30,650 nt of DNA from Pseudomonadota bacterium (lineage in GTDB: Bacteria; Pseudomonadota; Alphaproteobacteria; Sphingomonadales; Sphingomonadaceae). A model generated the notes under the pieces. It was not told where the DNA came from. It did not search any database and saw only the letters and a list, made by a program, of their open reading frames with translations. The stretch is taken from contig JAEWIL010000063.1 of the NCBI GenBank assembly GCA_023387085.1, positions 1-30,650 of the forward strand, written 5' to 3'. The position numbers and the translations under genes are program-made. Below, one piece after another: positions 24,281 through 30,650 of this stretch (its first letter is position 1; every line of letters begins with the position of its first letter).

Positions 24281-24925
24281 ATGCCGGCGATTATCGAAAC
24301 GAACGTATATCAGCTGGACGAACTTGCCGACGAAGCGAAGGTAAGGGCGCGGAGCTGGTACCGCCAGCACGGGTTCGATTATGACTGGTACGACAGCGTA
24401 TTCGAGGATTTCGGACGCATCTGCCAGCTCCTTGGCATCGACCTTCGCACCCGTGCCGTCCGGCTGATGGGCGGCGGCACGCGAAGCGAACCCTGCATCT
24501 ATTTTTCAGGGTTTTCGAGCCAGGGCGACGGTGCCTGCTTCGAGGGGCGCTATGACTATGCGCGCGGAATGTGCCGGGCAATCCGCGACTATTCGCCGGA
24601 GGACGTCGAGCTGCACCGCATCGCCGATGCGCTCGAGGCGGCCCAGTGGCGCAATTTCTACCAACTCTCGGCCACCGTGCGGCATCGCGGGCGCTACAGC
24701 CATGAATATTGCATGGACATCGCGGTGGGCCGCGAAAGCCCGGTCTATCAGCCTCCGACGGCGGGCGCCGAGGAGGCGGTGACCGAGGCGCTTCGCGACC
24801 TCGCGCGCTGGCTCTATCGGCAGCTCGAGCGCGAATATGAGTATCAAACGTCGGACGAGGCTGTCGACGAGGCGATCGCCGCCAACAAATATAGCTTCAC
24901 CGAGACGGGACGGCGGTTCGGCTGA
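24281..24925 (+). CDS. Phage/plasmid-type hypothetical protein with FSGFSSQGDGACFEG motif
   Basis: 214-residue soluble protein. It has a helical N-terminus (YQLDELADEAKVRARSWYRQHGFDYDWYDSVFEDFGRICQLLGI), then CIYFSGFSSQGDGACFEGRY (about 71-90), then ELHRIADALEAAQWRNFYQLSATVRHRGRYSHEY. From memory, this FSGF-x-SQGDGACF pattern recurs in phage and plasmid proteins, some labelled as antitoxin-like without experimental support. ATG 24281 has GGAGG 5 nt upstream; the in-frame GTG at 24269 lacks a site. No toxin-like partner gene is next to it. Function unknown. Confidence 0.75.
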   Translation: MPAIIETNVYQLDELADEAKVRARSWYRQHGFDYDWYDSVFEDFGRICQLLGIDLRTRAVRLMGGGTRSEPCIYFSGFSSQGDGACFEGRYDYARGMCRAIRDYSPEDVELHRIADALEAAQWRNFYQLSATVRHRGRYSHEYCMDIAVGRESPVYQPPTAGAEEAVTEALRDLARWLYRQLEREYEYQTSDEAVDEAIAANKYSFTETGRRFG

Positions 24926-24941
24926 AAGGAAGAGCGTGGGA

Positions 24942-24960
24942 CCGGGGGGTGTCCCCCCGG
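24942..24960. promoter_or_regulatory. Inverted repeat just before the leader repeat of the helicase gene
   Basis: Perfect arms CCGGGGGG (24942-24949) and CCCCCCGG (24953-24960) around TGT. The right arm overlaps the GG that starts the 16-nt repeat. CCGGAG (24957-24962) can also pair with CTCCGG (24999-25004) next to the start codon, so the leader could switch between two folds. Confidence 0.5.
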
Positions 24961-24974
24961 AGCCGAGAGAGAGT
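24959..24974 (+). repeat. 16-nt leader repeat, copy 2
   Basis: GGAGCCGAGAGAGAGT, identical to 20853-20868, 40 nt upstream of the helicase ATG. Its position after an inverted repeat and before a long element-type gene matches copy 1. Confidence 0.6.
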
Positions 24975-25014
24975 GGGCGGGGGATGTCCATCCAAGCTCT
25001 CCGGAGAAATCCTC

Positions 25015-28000
25015 ATGCCAAACGCCCAGCTTGCACCGGACTTCGCCGGCGCGTCCATTGCCGCGCCCGTCAGACCGGCCAAAGCCATTTTTGAGGCCGC
25101 TTCGCGGCTGCTCCCAGCGCTGGAGACAGCGAAGACGATCGACGCCGCGCGGCTGCGCGAAGCGATGACCGAGGCCTTTGGTGGCAGCGACGCCGAGGGG
25201 TTCTGGGCCTGGAAATCTGCCTATGATGCCTGCGAGGCAGCCCAGGTCGAATTGCTGCGCCGCTATGGCTCGGCGCTGATCGCGCGGCAGCGATCGGCGC
25301 AGAAGCTCCTGTCGCTATACAAGCGCATCGCTGCTCGCTTTCCGACGCACACCCGCCGTTCGGAGACGAGCCTGGCCTTCCAGCAATATTCGACGCCATT
25401 GCCGCTGGCGATGGTCGCGTCGGCTGCGGCGGCGATCGTTCCCGAGGACCTGGTGCTTGAGCCCTCGGCCGGAACCGGAATGCTCGCGATCCATGCGCAG
25501 CTGGCGGGGGCCCGCCTCCTGCTCAACGAGCTCGAAGATGATCGCGCCGACCTGCTCGGTCTCCTCTTCCCGGGCGTTCCTGTTCATCGCCACGACGCCG
25601 CTTCGATCGACGACCGGCTGCCGGGCGATATCGGGCCGAGCGTCGTTCTTATGAATCCGCCCTTCTCGGCAGCGCCGAACGTCGATCGCCAGATGAAAGG
25701 CACGGCTTTTCGGCATATCTCCTCAGCTCTGGCCCGGCTTCAGCCGGGCGGCCGGCTCGTGGCGATCACGGGCGCCGGCTGTTCGCCGGAAGATCCGGCG
25801 TGGCGCGATGCCTTTGCGCGGCTGCAGGAGAGTGGCCGGGTTGTTTTCTCTGCGAGTATTGCCGGCAAGGTTTTCGCGCGGCACGGCACCTCGGTCGAGA
25901 CGCGGCTGACCGTCATCGACAAGCTTGCTGCGGCGGACCCGTCTGTCTTCAAGGGCATGCGCGGCCGCGCACCCGATGCTGCGACCCTTCTCCAGTGGGT
26001 CGAGACCTCCGTACCGCCGCGGCCGGTTCCGCCGTCCGCATCGACGAGTGCCGCGCACCCACTGACCTTGAAGGCAAGGCCGGTTCGTACCGCGGGACGA
26101 CCTTTGGCTTCAGTGGCTCCGAGCGAGGAAAACGCCGAGCTTGGCTATACCGTCGTCGAATGGACTCCGCCCGCGGGCCAGCTCGAAGAGGCGATTTACG
26201 AGCCTTATGTGTTGCAGTCGATCCGGATCGAAGGCGCGCACCCGCATCCCACCGCGCTGGTCCAGTCGGCGGCAATGGCGTCGGTTGCGCCGCCGAAGCC
26301 CGCTTATCGTCCGCATCTCCCGCGCGCGCTCGTCACCGATGGCATCCTCTCCGACGCGCAGCTTGAATCGGTGATCTATGCCGGCGAGGCCCATGGCGGT
26401 TATCTCAGCGGCGCCTGGACGGTCGACGAGACATGCGACGTGGTGAGCGCGGCGAGCGAGGATGCCGCGGGCGCCGTGCAGTTTCGCCGCGGCTGGTTCC
26501 TCGGCGACGGGACGGGCGCGGGCAAGGGCCGACAGGTCGCGGGCATCATCCTCGACAATTGGCTGAAGGGCCGGCGCCGGGCGGTCTGGATTTCCAAGTC
26601 GGACAAGCTTCTTGAGGATGCGCAGCGCGACTGGTCGGCGCTGAACCAAGAGCGCCTGCTCGTCACGCCGCTCTCGCGCTACCGGCAAGGGACGCCCGTA
26701 AAGCTCGGCGAGGGCATCCTTTTTACCACCTACGCAACACTTCGCTCGCAAGGGCGCGAGGGCAAGGCGAGCCGCGTCGACCAGATCGTCGAATGGCTCG
26801 GCGCCGACTTCGATGGCGTCATCATCTTCGACGAGGCGCACGCCATGGCCAATGCCGCGGGCGGCAAGGGCGAGCGCGGCGACCAGAAGCCCTCGCAGCA
26901 GGGCCGGGCGGGCCTGCGCCTGCAACATGCCTTGCCCGATGCGCGGGTTGTCTATGTTTCGGCGACGGGCGCGACGACGGTGCAGAATCTCGCCTATGCG
27001 CAGCGGCTCGGTCTCTGGGGCGGCACCGACTTCCCCTTCGCGGGGCGGGCCGACTTCGTGGCGGCAATCGAGGAGGGCGGCGTCGCGGCGATGGAAGTGC
27101 TCGCGCGCGATCTGAAGGCGCTCGGCCTCTACGCCGCGCGTTCGCTCTCGTTCGACGGCGTCGAATATGAACTGCTCGAGCACCGGCTCACCGACGAGCA
27201 GCGCCGCATCTACGACAGCTATGCGGGCGCTTTCCAGGTCATCCACAACAATCTCGATGCCGCGATGGAAGCGGCGGGCGTCACGAGCGCCGAGCATGGC
27301 ACCCTCAACGGGCAGGCGAGATCGGCGGCGCGCTCGGCCTTCGAGAGCACGAAGCAGCGCTTCTTCAACCACCTCATCACCGCGATGCAGACGCCAAGCG
27401 CGATCGCGAGCATCGAGGCCGACATCGCGGCGGGCGATGCGGCGGTCGTCCAGATCGTCTCGACCGGCGAGGCGCTCCAGGAGCGACGGCTCGCCGAGAT
27501 CCCCGCAGAGGAATGGGGCGATGTGTCGGTCGACATCACGCCGCGCGAATATGTGCTCGATTATCTCGCGCACAGCTTCCCGGTCCAGCTGTTCGAGCCT
27601 TGCACCGACAGCGAGGGCAATTTGTCGTCACGCCCCGCCTATGACGGGGACGGCAATCCGGTCGTCAGCCGCGAGGCTTGCCGCCGGCGCGATGCGATGA
27701 TCGAGAGGCTCGCGAGCCTGCCGCCCGTGCCGGGCGCGCTCGACCAGATCGTCCAGCATTTCGGGACGGGCGAAGTGGCCGAGGTCACGGGCCGGTCGCG
27801 GCGGATCGTGCCGAAGCGCCATGAGGGCGGCGACCTGCGTTTCGCGGTCGAGAACCGTCCGGGCAGCGCGAGCATCGGCGAAACCCATGCCTTCATGGAT
27901 GACGAGAAACGCATCCTGATCTTTTCGGAAGCCGGCGGCACCGGGCGATCCTATCATGCCGATCTCGGGGCGAAGAACCAGCGGCGGCGCATCCATTATC

Positions 28001-29349
28001 TGCTCGAGGCGGGCTGGAAGGCCGACGCCGCGATCCAGGGCTTCGGACGGACGAACCGCACGAACCAGAAGCAGCCACCGACGTTCCGGCCCGTCTCGAC
28101 CGATGTAAAGGCGCAGAAGCGTTTCATCTCGACGATCGCGCGGCGGCTCGACACGATGGGGGCGATTACCCGCGGGCAGCGGCAGACGGGGGGACAGAAT
28201 ATGTTCCGGCCCGAGGATAATCTCGAATCCTTCCATGCCCGCGATGCGCTTCGCCAGCTTTATGTACTGATCTCGAGCGGCAAGGTCGAGGGCTGCTCGC
28301 TCCTCGCCTTCGAGAGCGCGACGGGGCTCTCGCTCCTCGATATCGATGGCGGCTTGCGCGACGAGCTGCCGCCGATCACCACCTTTCTCAATCGCTTGCT
28401 CGCGCTTGCCATCGATCTCCAGAACATCCTCTTCGAGGCTTTCGAAGGCTTGTTGTCGGCACGGATCGAAGCGGCGATGACGGCCGGGACCTACGAGGTC
28501 GGACTCGAGACACTGCGCGCGGAGAGCTTCGTCATCTCGGACCGGCGGACGATCTACGCGCACCCCGGCACGGGCGCGGTCACGCAGCTGTTGACGATCG
28601 ACCGGAAGGACAGGCTCGCGCCGCTCTCGCTGGAGAGTGCGCTCGCGCTCGAGGATGCCGAAGGAGCCGCCTTGCTTGTCAACGCCCGGTCGGGGCGCGC
28701 GGCTGTCCGTCTCAGGGCGCGCAGCATCGTCGACGACGATGGCGCCGTTCACCGCCGCTACAGGCTGATCCGCCCGATGGAGACGGTGAAAATCCTCGCC
28801 GACCAGCTCCCCTCGAGCCATTGGAACGACATGGGTGAGCGTGCCTTTGCGGCGGCCTGGAACGCCGAGCTTGCCGAGCTTCCCGAATGTGAGACGAGCA
28901 CGCTTCACATGGTCGCGGGACTGTTGCTGCCGATCTGGCGAAGCCTGCCGAACGAGTCGACGCGGGTCTATCGGTTGCAGGCCGATAGCGGCGAGCGCGT
29001 CATCGGCCGCAAAGTCTCACCGGGGTGGGTCGCGCGGTTCATCGACGACGGGCCGCCGAAGCTTTCGGCCGGCCAGGCCTGGGCGATGCTGCTGTCGGGT
29101 GAAGCGAAGTTCGAGCTTGCCGAAGGGCAGACGATCGCGCGGGTCCGGGCGATGAACGACTGGCGGGTCGAGCTTTCGGGCTTCAACGATCTCGGCGTCG
29201 AGCGGCTGAAGGCATTTGGCTTGATATCCGAGATCGTTTCATGGAAATTGAAGCTCTACGTGCCGGCAGGGGCTGCTGGCGCCGATGTGTTCGCGCGGCT
29301 CGTCGATCGGTTTCCGATTCAGCGGGTCACGGCACGCAAGACCGCCTGA
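25015..29349 (+). CDS. N6-adenine methyltransferase / DEAH helicase fusion (strawberry-notch, DarB-like)
   Basis: 1444-residue two-part protein. The N-terminal part is a class I SAM methyltransferase: motif I LEPSAGTGM (about 149-157) and the catalytic NPPF (about 213-216) typical of N6-adenine DNA methyltransferases. The rest is an SF2 helicase of the strawberry-notch type: Walker A GDGTGAGKGRQ (about 496-506), DEAH (about 605-608), SAT (about 648) and motif VI QGFGRTNRTNQ (about 1006-1016), then a long C-terminal region. Phage P1 DarB has the same methyltransferase-helicase order and protects incoming DNA from type I restriction, so an anti-restriction or DNA-establishment role is plausible; replication or conjugation support is the alternative. 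ATG 25015 is preceded by GGAGA; the frame upstream is leader. The Toprim gene follows after 11 nt. Confidence 0.92.
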   Translation: MPNAQLAPDFAGASIAAPVRPAKAIFEAASRLLPALETAKTIDAARLREAMTEAFGGSDAEGFWAWKSAYDACEAAQVELLRRYGSALIARQRSAQKLLSLYKRIAARFPTHTRRSETSLAFQQYSTPLPLAMVASAAAAIVPEDLVLEPSAGTGMLAIHAQLAGARLLLNELEDDRADLLGLLFPGVPVHRHDAASIDDRLPGDIGPSVVLMNPPFSAAPNVDRQMKGTAFRHISSALARLQPGGRLVAITGAGCSPEDPAWRDAFARLQESGRVVFSASIAGKVFARHGTSVETRLTVIDKLAAADPSVFKGMRGRAPDAATLLQWVETSVPPRPVPPSASTSAAHPLTLKARPVRTAGRPLASVAPSEENAELGYTVVEWTPPAGQLEEAIYEPYVLQSIRIEGAHPHPTALVQSAAMASVAPPKPAYRPHLPRALVTDGILSDAQLESVIYAGEAHGGYLSGAWTVDETCDVVSAASEDAAGAVQFRRGWFLGDGTGAGKGRQVAGIILDNWLKGRRRAVWISKSDKLLEDAQRDWSALNQERLLVTPLSRYRQGTPVKLGEGILFTTYATLRSQGREGKASRVDQIVEWLGADFDGVIIFDEAHAMANAAGGKGERGDQKPSQQGRAGLRLQHALPDARVVYVSATGATTVQNLAYAQRLGLWGGTDFPFAGRADFVAAIEEGGVAAMEVLARDLKALGLYAARSLSFDGVEYELLEHRLTDEQRRIYDSYAGAFQVIHNNLDAAMEAAGVTSAEHGTLNGQARSAARSAFESTKQRFFNHLITAMQTPSAIASIEADIAAGDAAVVQIVSTGEALQERRLAEIPAEEWGDVSVDITPREYVLDYLAHSFPVQLFEPCTDSEGNLSSRPAYDGDGNPVVSREACRRRDAMIERLASLPPVPGALDQIVQHFGTGEVAEVTGRSRRIVPKRHEGGDLRFAVENRPGSASIGETHAFMDDEKRILIFSEAGGTGRSYHADLGAKNQRRRIHYLLEAGWKADAAIQGFGRTNRTNQKQPPTFRPVSTDVKAQKRFISTIARRLDTMGAITRGQRQTGGQNMFRPEDNLESFHARDALRQLYVLISSGKVEGCSLLAFESATGLSLLDIDGGLRDELPPITTFLNRLLALAIDLQNILFEAFEGLLSARIEAAMTAGTYEVGLETLRAESFVISDRRTIYAHPGTGAVTQLLTIDRKDRLAPLSLESALALEDAEGAALLVNARSGRAAVRLRARSIVDDDGAVHRRYRLIRPMETVKILADQLPSSHWNDMGERAFAAAWNAELAELPECETSTLHMVAGLLLPIWRSLPNESTRVYRLQADSGERVIGRKVSPGWVARFIDDGPPKLSAGQAWAMLLSGEAKFELAEGQTIARVRAMNDWRVELSGFNDLGVERLKAFGLISEIVSWKLKLYVPAGAAGADVFARLVDRFPIQRVTARKTA

Positions 29350-29360
29350 AGGAGCCCCGC

Positions 29361-30398
29361 ATGGAAAGCCCAGCCCGCGAAATCGCGCGCCGTCTCGCAG
29401 AAAATGCCGAGGCGGTGTGTCGCCGCTATCTCTCGAACGGCCGCCGCGAAGGCCAATACTGGATCGTCGGCGATCTGGGGAACAGCAAGGGGCGCAGTCT
29501 CTATGTGCGCCTGACCGGCGGCGGCGACGGCGCGCGCGCCGGCAAATGGACCGAAGCCGCAACGGGCGATCATGGCGACCTTCTCGACGTCATCGCCGCG
29601 AGCGGCGGGCATGTCCGTTTCCGCGACACGCTTGCCGAAGCCAGGCATTTCCTGAGCATGCCTCCGCCACCGGTCGGGCCGCGACATCCGCGGGCGCGCA
29701 AATCGGCCGGCGGGTCGTCCGGAGCCGCGCGGCGGCTCGTCGCAGCATCGCGCGCAATAGGGGACAGCGTTGTCAGAGCCTACCTCGAAGGCCGCTTCCT
29801 GCACGGCCCGTTCGGCTCAGCCTTGCGGTTCCATTCGCACTGCTTTTATCGCCCGAGCGAGGAGGATGCCGAAGCTTTGCCGCCTGCCTGGCCGGCCATG
29901 ATCGCAGCGGTTACCGACGAGCAAGGCATCATCCATGGCGCCCACCGGACGTGGATCGATCCCGTGTCGCAGACAAAGGCGCCCGTCGCCTATCCGCGCC
30001 GCGCCATGGGCCATCTTCTCGGGCACGGCGTCCGCTTTGGTGCGAGCGGCCCCGTGATGGCATTCGGCGAGGGCGTCGAGACGATGCTTTCCCTTCGCGA
30101 GGCTGCGCCGACGCTGCCGCTAATCGCCGGGCTCTCGTCGGCGCATCTCGCCGCCATCCGCCTTCCTGCAGCGCTCCGGCGACTTTACGTTGTGTGCGAC
30201 CGCGACCCGGCGGGCGCGGCGGCCTTTGCGACCCTTTCCCAACGGGCGCGGCAGGACGGGATCGAGGTCCTCCCGATCGGGACGCAGCTCGACGATCTGA
30301 ATTCGGACCTGTGCCGCTTCGGCCTGACAGCGCTGGTGGATAATCTGAATGCCCAGCTCTTGCGCGATGATGCGACGAGATTCCTGGCACGTCGTTGA
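29361..30398 (+). CDS. Toprim-domain primase-like protein
   Basis: 345-residue protein. An N-terminal DUF7146-like part (GQYWIVGDLGNSKGRSLYVRL; GKWTEAATGDHGDLLDVI) precedes a Toprim domain with the metal-binding glutamate in FGEGVETMLSL (about 234-244) and the DxD in VVCDRDPAGAAA (about 277-288). No CHC2 zinc finger is visible, which sets it apart from DnaG. Such proteins are common on phages, plasmids and integrative elements and are thought to prime or nick element DNA. GAAGGAG overlaps the helicase stop and the ATG follows 11 nt after that gene, so the two form one translation unit. Confidence 0.9.
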   Translation: MESPAREIARRLAENAEAVCRRYLSNGRREGQYWIVGDLGNSKGRSLYVRLTGGGDGARAGKWTEAATGDHGDLLDVIAASGGHVRFRDTLAEARHFLSMPPPPVGPRHPRARKSAGGSSGAARRLVAASRAIGDSVVRAYLEGRFLHGPFGSALRFHSHCFYRPSEEDAEALPPAWPAMIAAVTDEQGIIHGAHRTWIDPVSQTKAPVAYPRRAMGHLLGHGVRFGASGPVMAFGEGVETMLSLREAAPTLPLIAGLSSAHLAAIRLPAALRRLYVVCDRDPAGAAAFATLSQRARQDGIEVLPIGTQLDDLNSDLCRFGLTALVDNLNAQLLRDDATRFLARR

Positions 30399-30517
30399 TC
30401 TGGCCGGGAAGGGGGAAGGAGAACGCGCAGGGACAGGGTCCGAGGGGGAAATCTGCCCGCATCCGATCGGCCGCATCTTCGACCTTCGCCGGTGGGCGCC
30501 TGCGGCGAGCGGGCCGG

Positions 30518-30533
30518 GCGCGCAATGGCGCGC
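30518..30533. repeat. GC-rich inverted repeat, left of a pair
   Basis: GCGCGC-AATG-GCGCGC. It nearly repeats the element at 30624-30642 in the same orientation (GCGCGCAATG then CGCGCGG). The pair flanks the nested hairpin between them. Confidence 0.45.
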
Positions 30534-30537
30534 GGGC

Positions 30538-30593
30538 GGCTATTTTCCGCCGGGGCGCCGGGGCGCCCCTTTGCATCGCGAAGCAAAATAGCC
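30538..30593. repeat. Nested inverted repeat (56 nt)
   Basis: Outer arms GGCTATTTT (30538-30546) and AAAATAGCC (30585-30593) enclose an inner perfect inverted repeat GGGGCGCC-GG-GGCGCCCC (30552-30569) and a TTTGC/GCAAA pair (30570-30574 and 30583-30587; its right arm overlaps the outer one by 3 nt). In either transcript it ends in a U/A-rich arm. It lies 139 nt past the Toprim stop and may be a terminator, a cruciform or an origin/transfer element. Confidence 0.6.
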
Positions 30594-30623
30594 TTCGCTT
30601 GCCATCCTCCGCTGCCGCTTCGG

Positions 30624-30642
30624 CCGCGCGCAATGCGCGCGG
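30624..30642. repeat. GC-rich perfect inverted repeat, right of a pair
   Basis: CCGCGCGC-AAT-GCGCGCGG, 8-bp arms with a 3-nt spacer, close to the window edge. It is a near copy of 30518-30533. Confidence 0.5.
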
Positions 30643-30650
30643 TGCAGACC

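Noticed and set aside
24281..24925. Toxin-antitoxin pair
   Set aside because: Some homologues of this family are labelled antitoxin, but no small toxin-like gene is adjacent and the neighbouring genes are unrelated in size and layout.
26110..27573. 487-codon minus-strand open frame inside the helicase gene
   Set aside because: Arg/Asp/Ala-rich shadow of the helicase coding strand, with no recognisable motif or ribosome binding site.
27628..28908. 426-codon minus-strand open frame inside the helicase gene
   Set aside because: Same reason: mirror of a strongly supported gene with no independent evidence.
29929..30633. 234-codon minus-strand frame at the right end
   Set aside because: Largely antisense to the Toprim gene. 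The rest is low-complexity Arg/Ala/Pro encoded by the inverted-repeat cluster.
1..30650. tRNA, rRNA, CRISPR array, insertion sequence or integrase
   Set aside because: I looked for cloverleaf ends, regular spaced repeats, transposase or recombinase motifs and terminal repeats and found none within the window.

Overview
The window is GC-rich, densely coded DNA that looks like a sphingomonad-type alphaproteobacterium. The evidence is the TonB-dependent receptor next to acyl-CoA catabolic genes, the parallel beta-helix exported protein, and a ParB-like / methyltransferase-helicase / Toprim gene set of a kind I associate with large plasmids and integrative elements of this group. The taxon is an inference from gene content, since no rRNA or other marker is present.

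Region 1 (57-1820) is one exported parallel beta-helix protein, convergent with what follows. Region 2 (about 2132-20511) is a carboxylic-acid catabolic island. It holds two adjacent large+small acyl-CoA dehydrogenase pairs (3301/4427 and 8004/6795, minus strand) on either side of a LysR regulator. Divergent from them is a plus-strand run: crotonase-fold protein, CaiB/BaiF CoA-transferase, TonB-dependent receptor, spinster-type MFS transporter and a two-domain carboxymuconolactone-decarboxylase-family protein (8241-14839). Then come a glutaryl-CoA-dehydrogenase-like enzyme (minus), a nitronate-monooxygenase-family flavoprotein (plus), and an acyl-CoA ligase followed by a two-hotdog MaoC/FAS1-type dehydratase (minus). 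Together these read as uptake across both membranes, CoA activation, alpha,beta-desaturation by heteromeric dehydrogenases, hydration, and downstream breakdown. The substrate cannot be read from the sequence; a bulky compound such as a steroid- or terpenoid-like acid is a reasonable guess because paired dehydrogenases of this architecture are known from sterol side-chain degradation.

Region 3 (20512-30650) is a different kind of DNA, all on the plus strand: a 723-residue ParB-like protein, two unrecognised acidic proteins overlapping by ATGA, a protein with an FSGFSSQGDGACFEG motif, a 1444-residue N6-adenine-methyltransferase/DEAH-helicase fusion (strawberry-notch / DarB-like), and a Toprim primase-like protein. 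The ParB and helicase genes share a 16-nt leader repeat (GGAGCCGAGAGAGAGT), each copy placed just after a perfect inverted repeat. Hairpins separate the other transcription segments, and nested inverted repeats crowd the last 140 bases. I read this as the backbone of a plasmid or integrative element, with the catabolic island as neighbouring cargo. No integrase, transposase, ParA, replication initiator, tRNA, rRNA or CRISPR is visible in the window.
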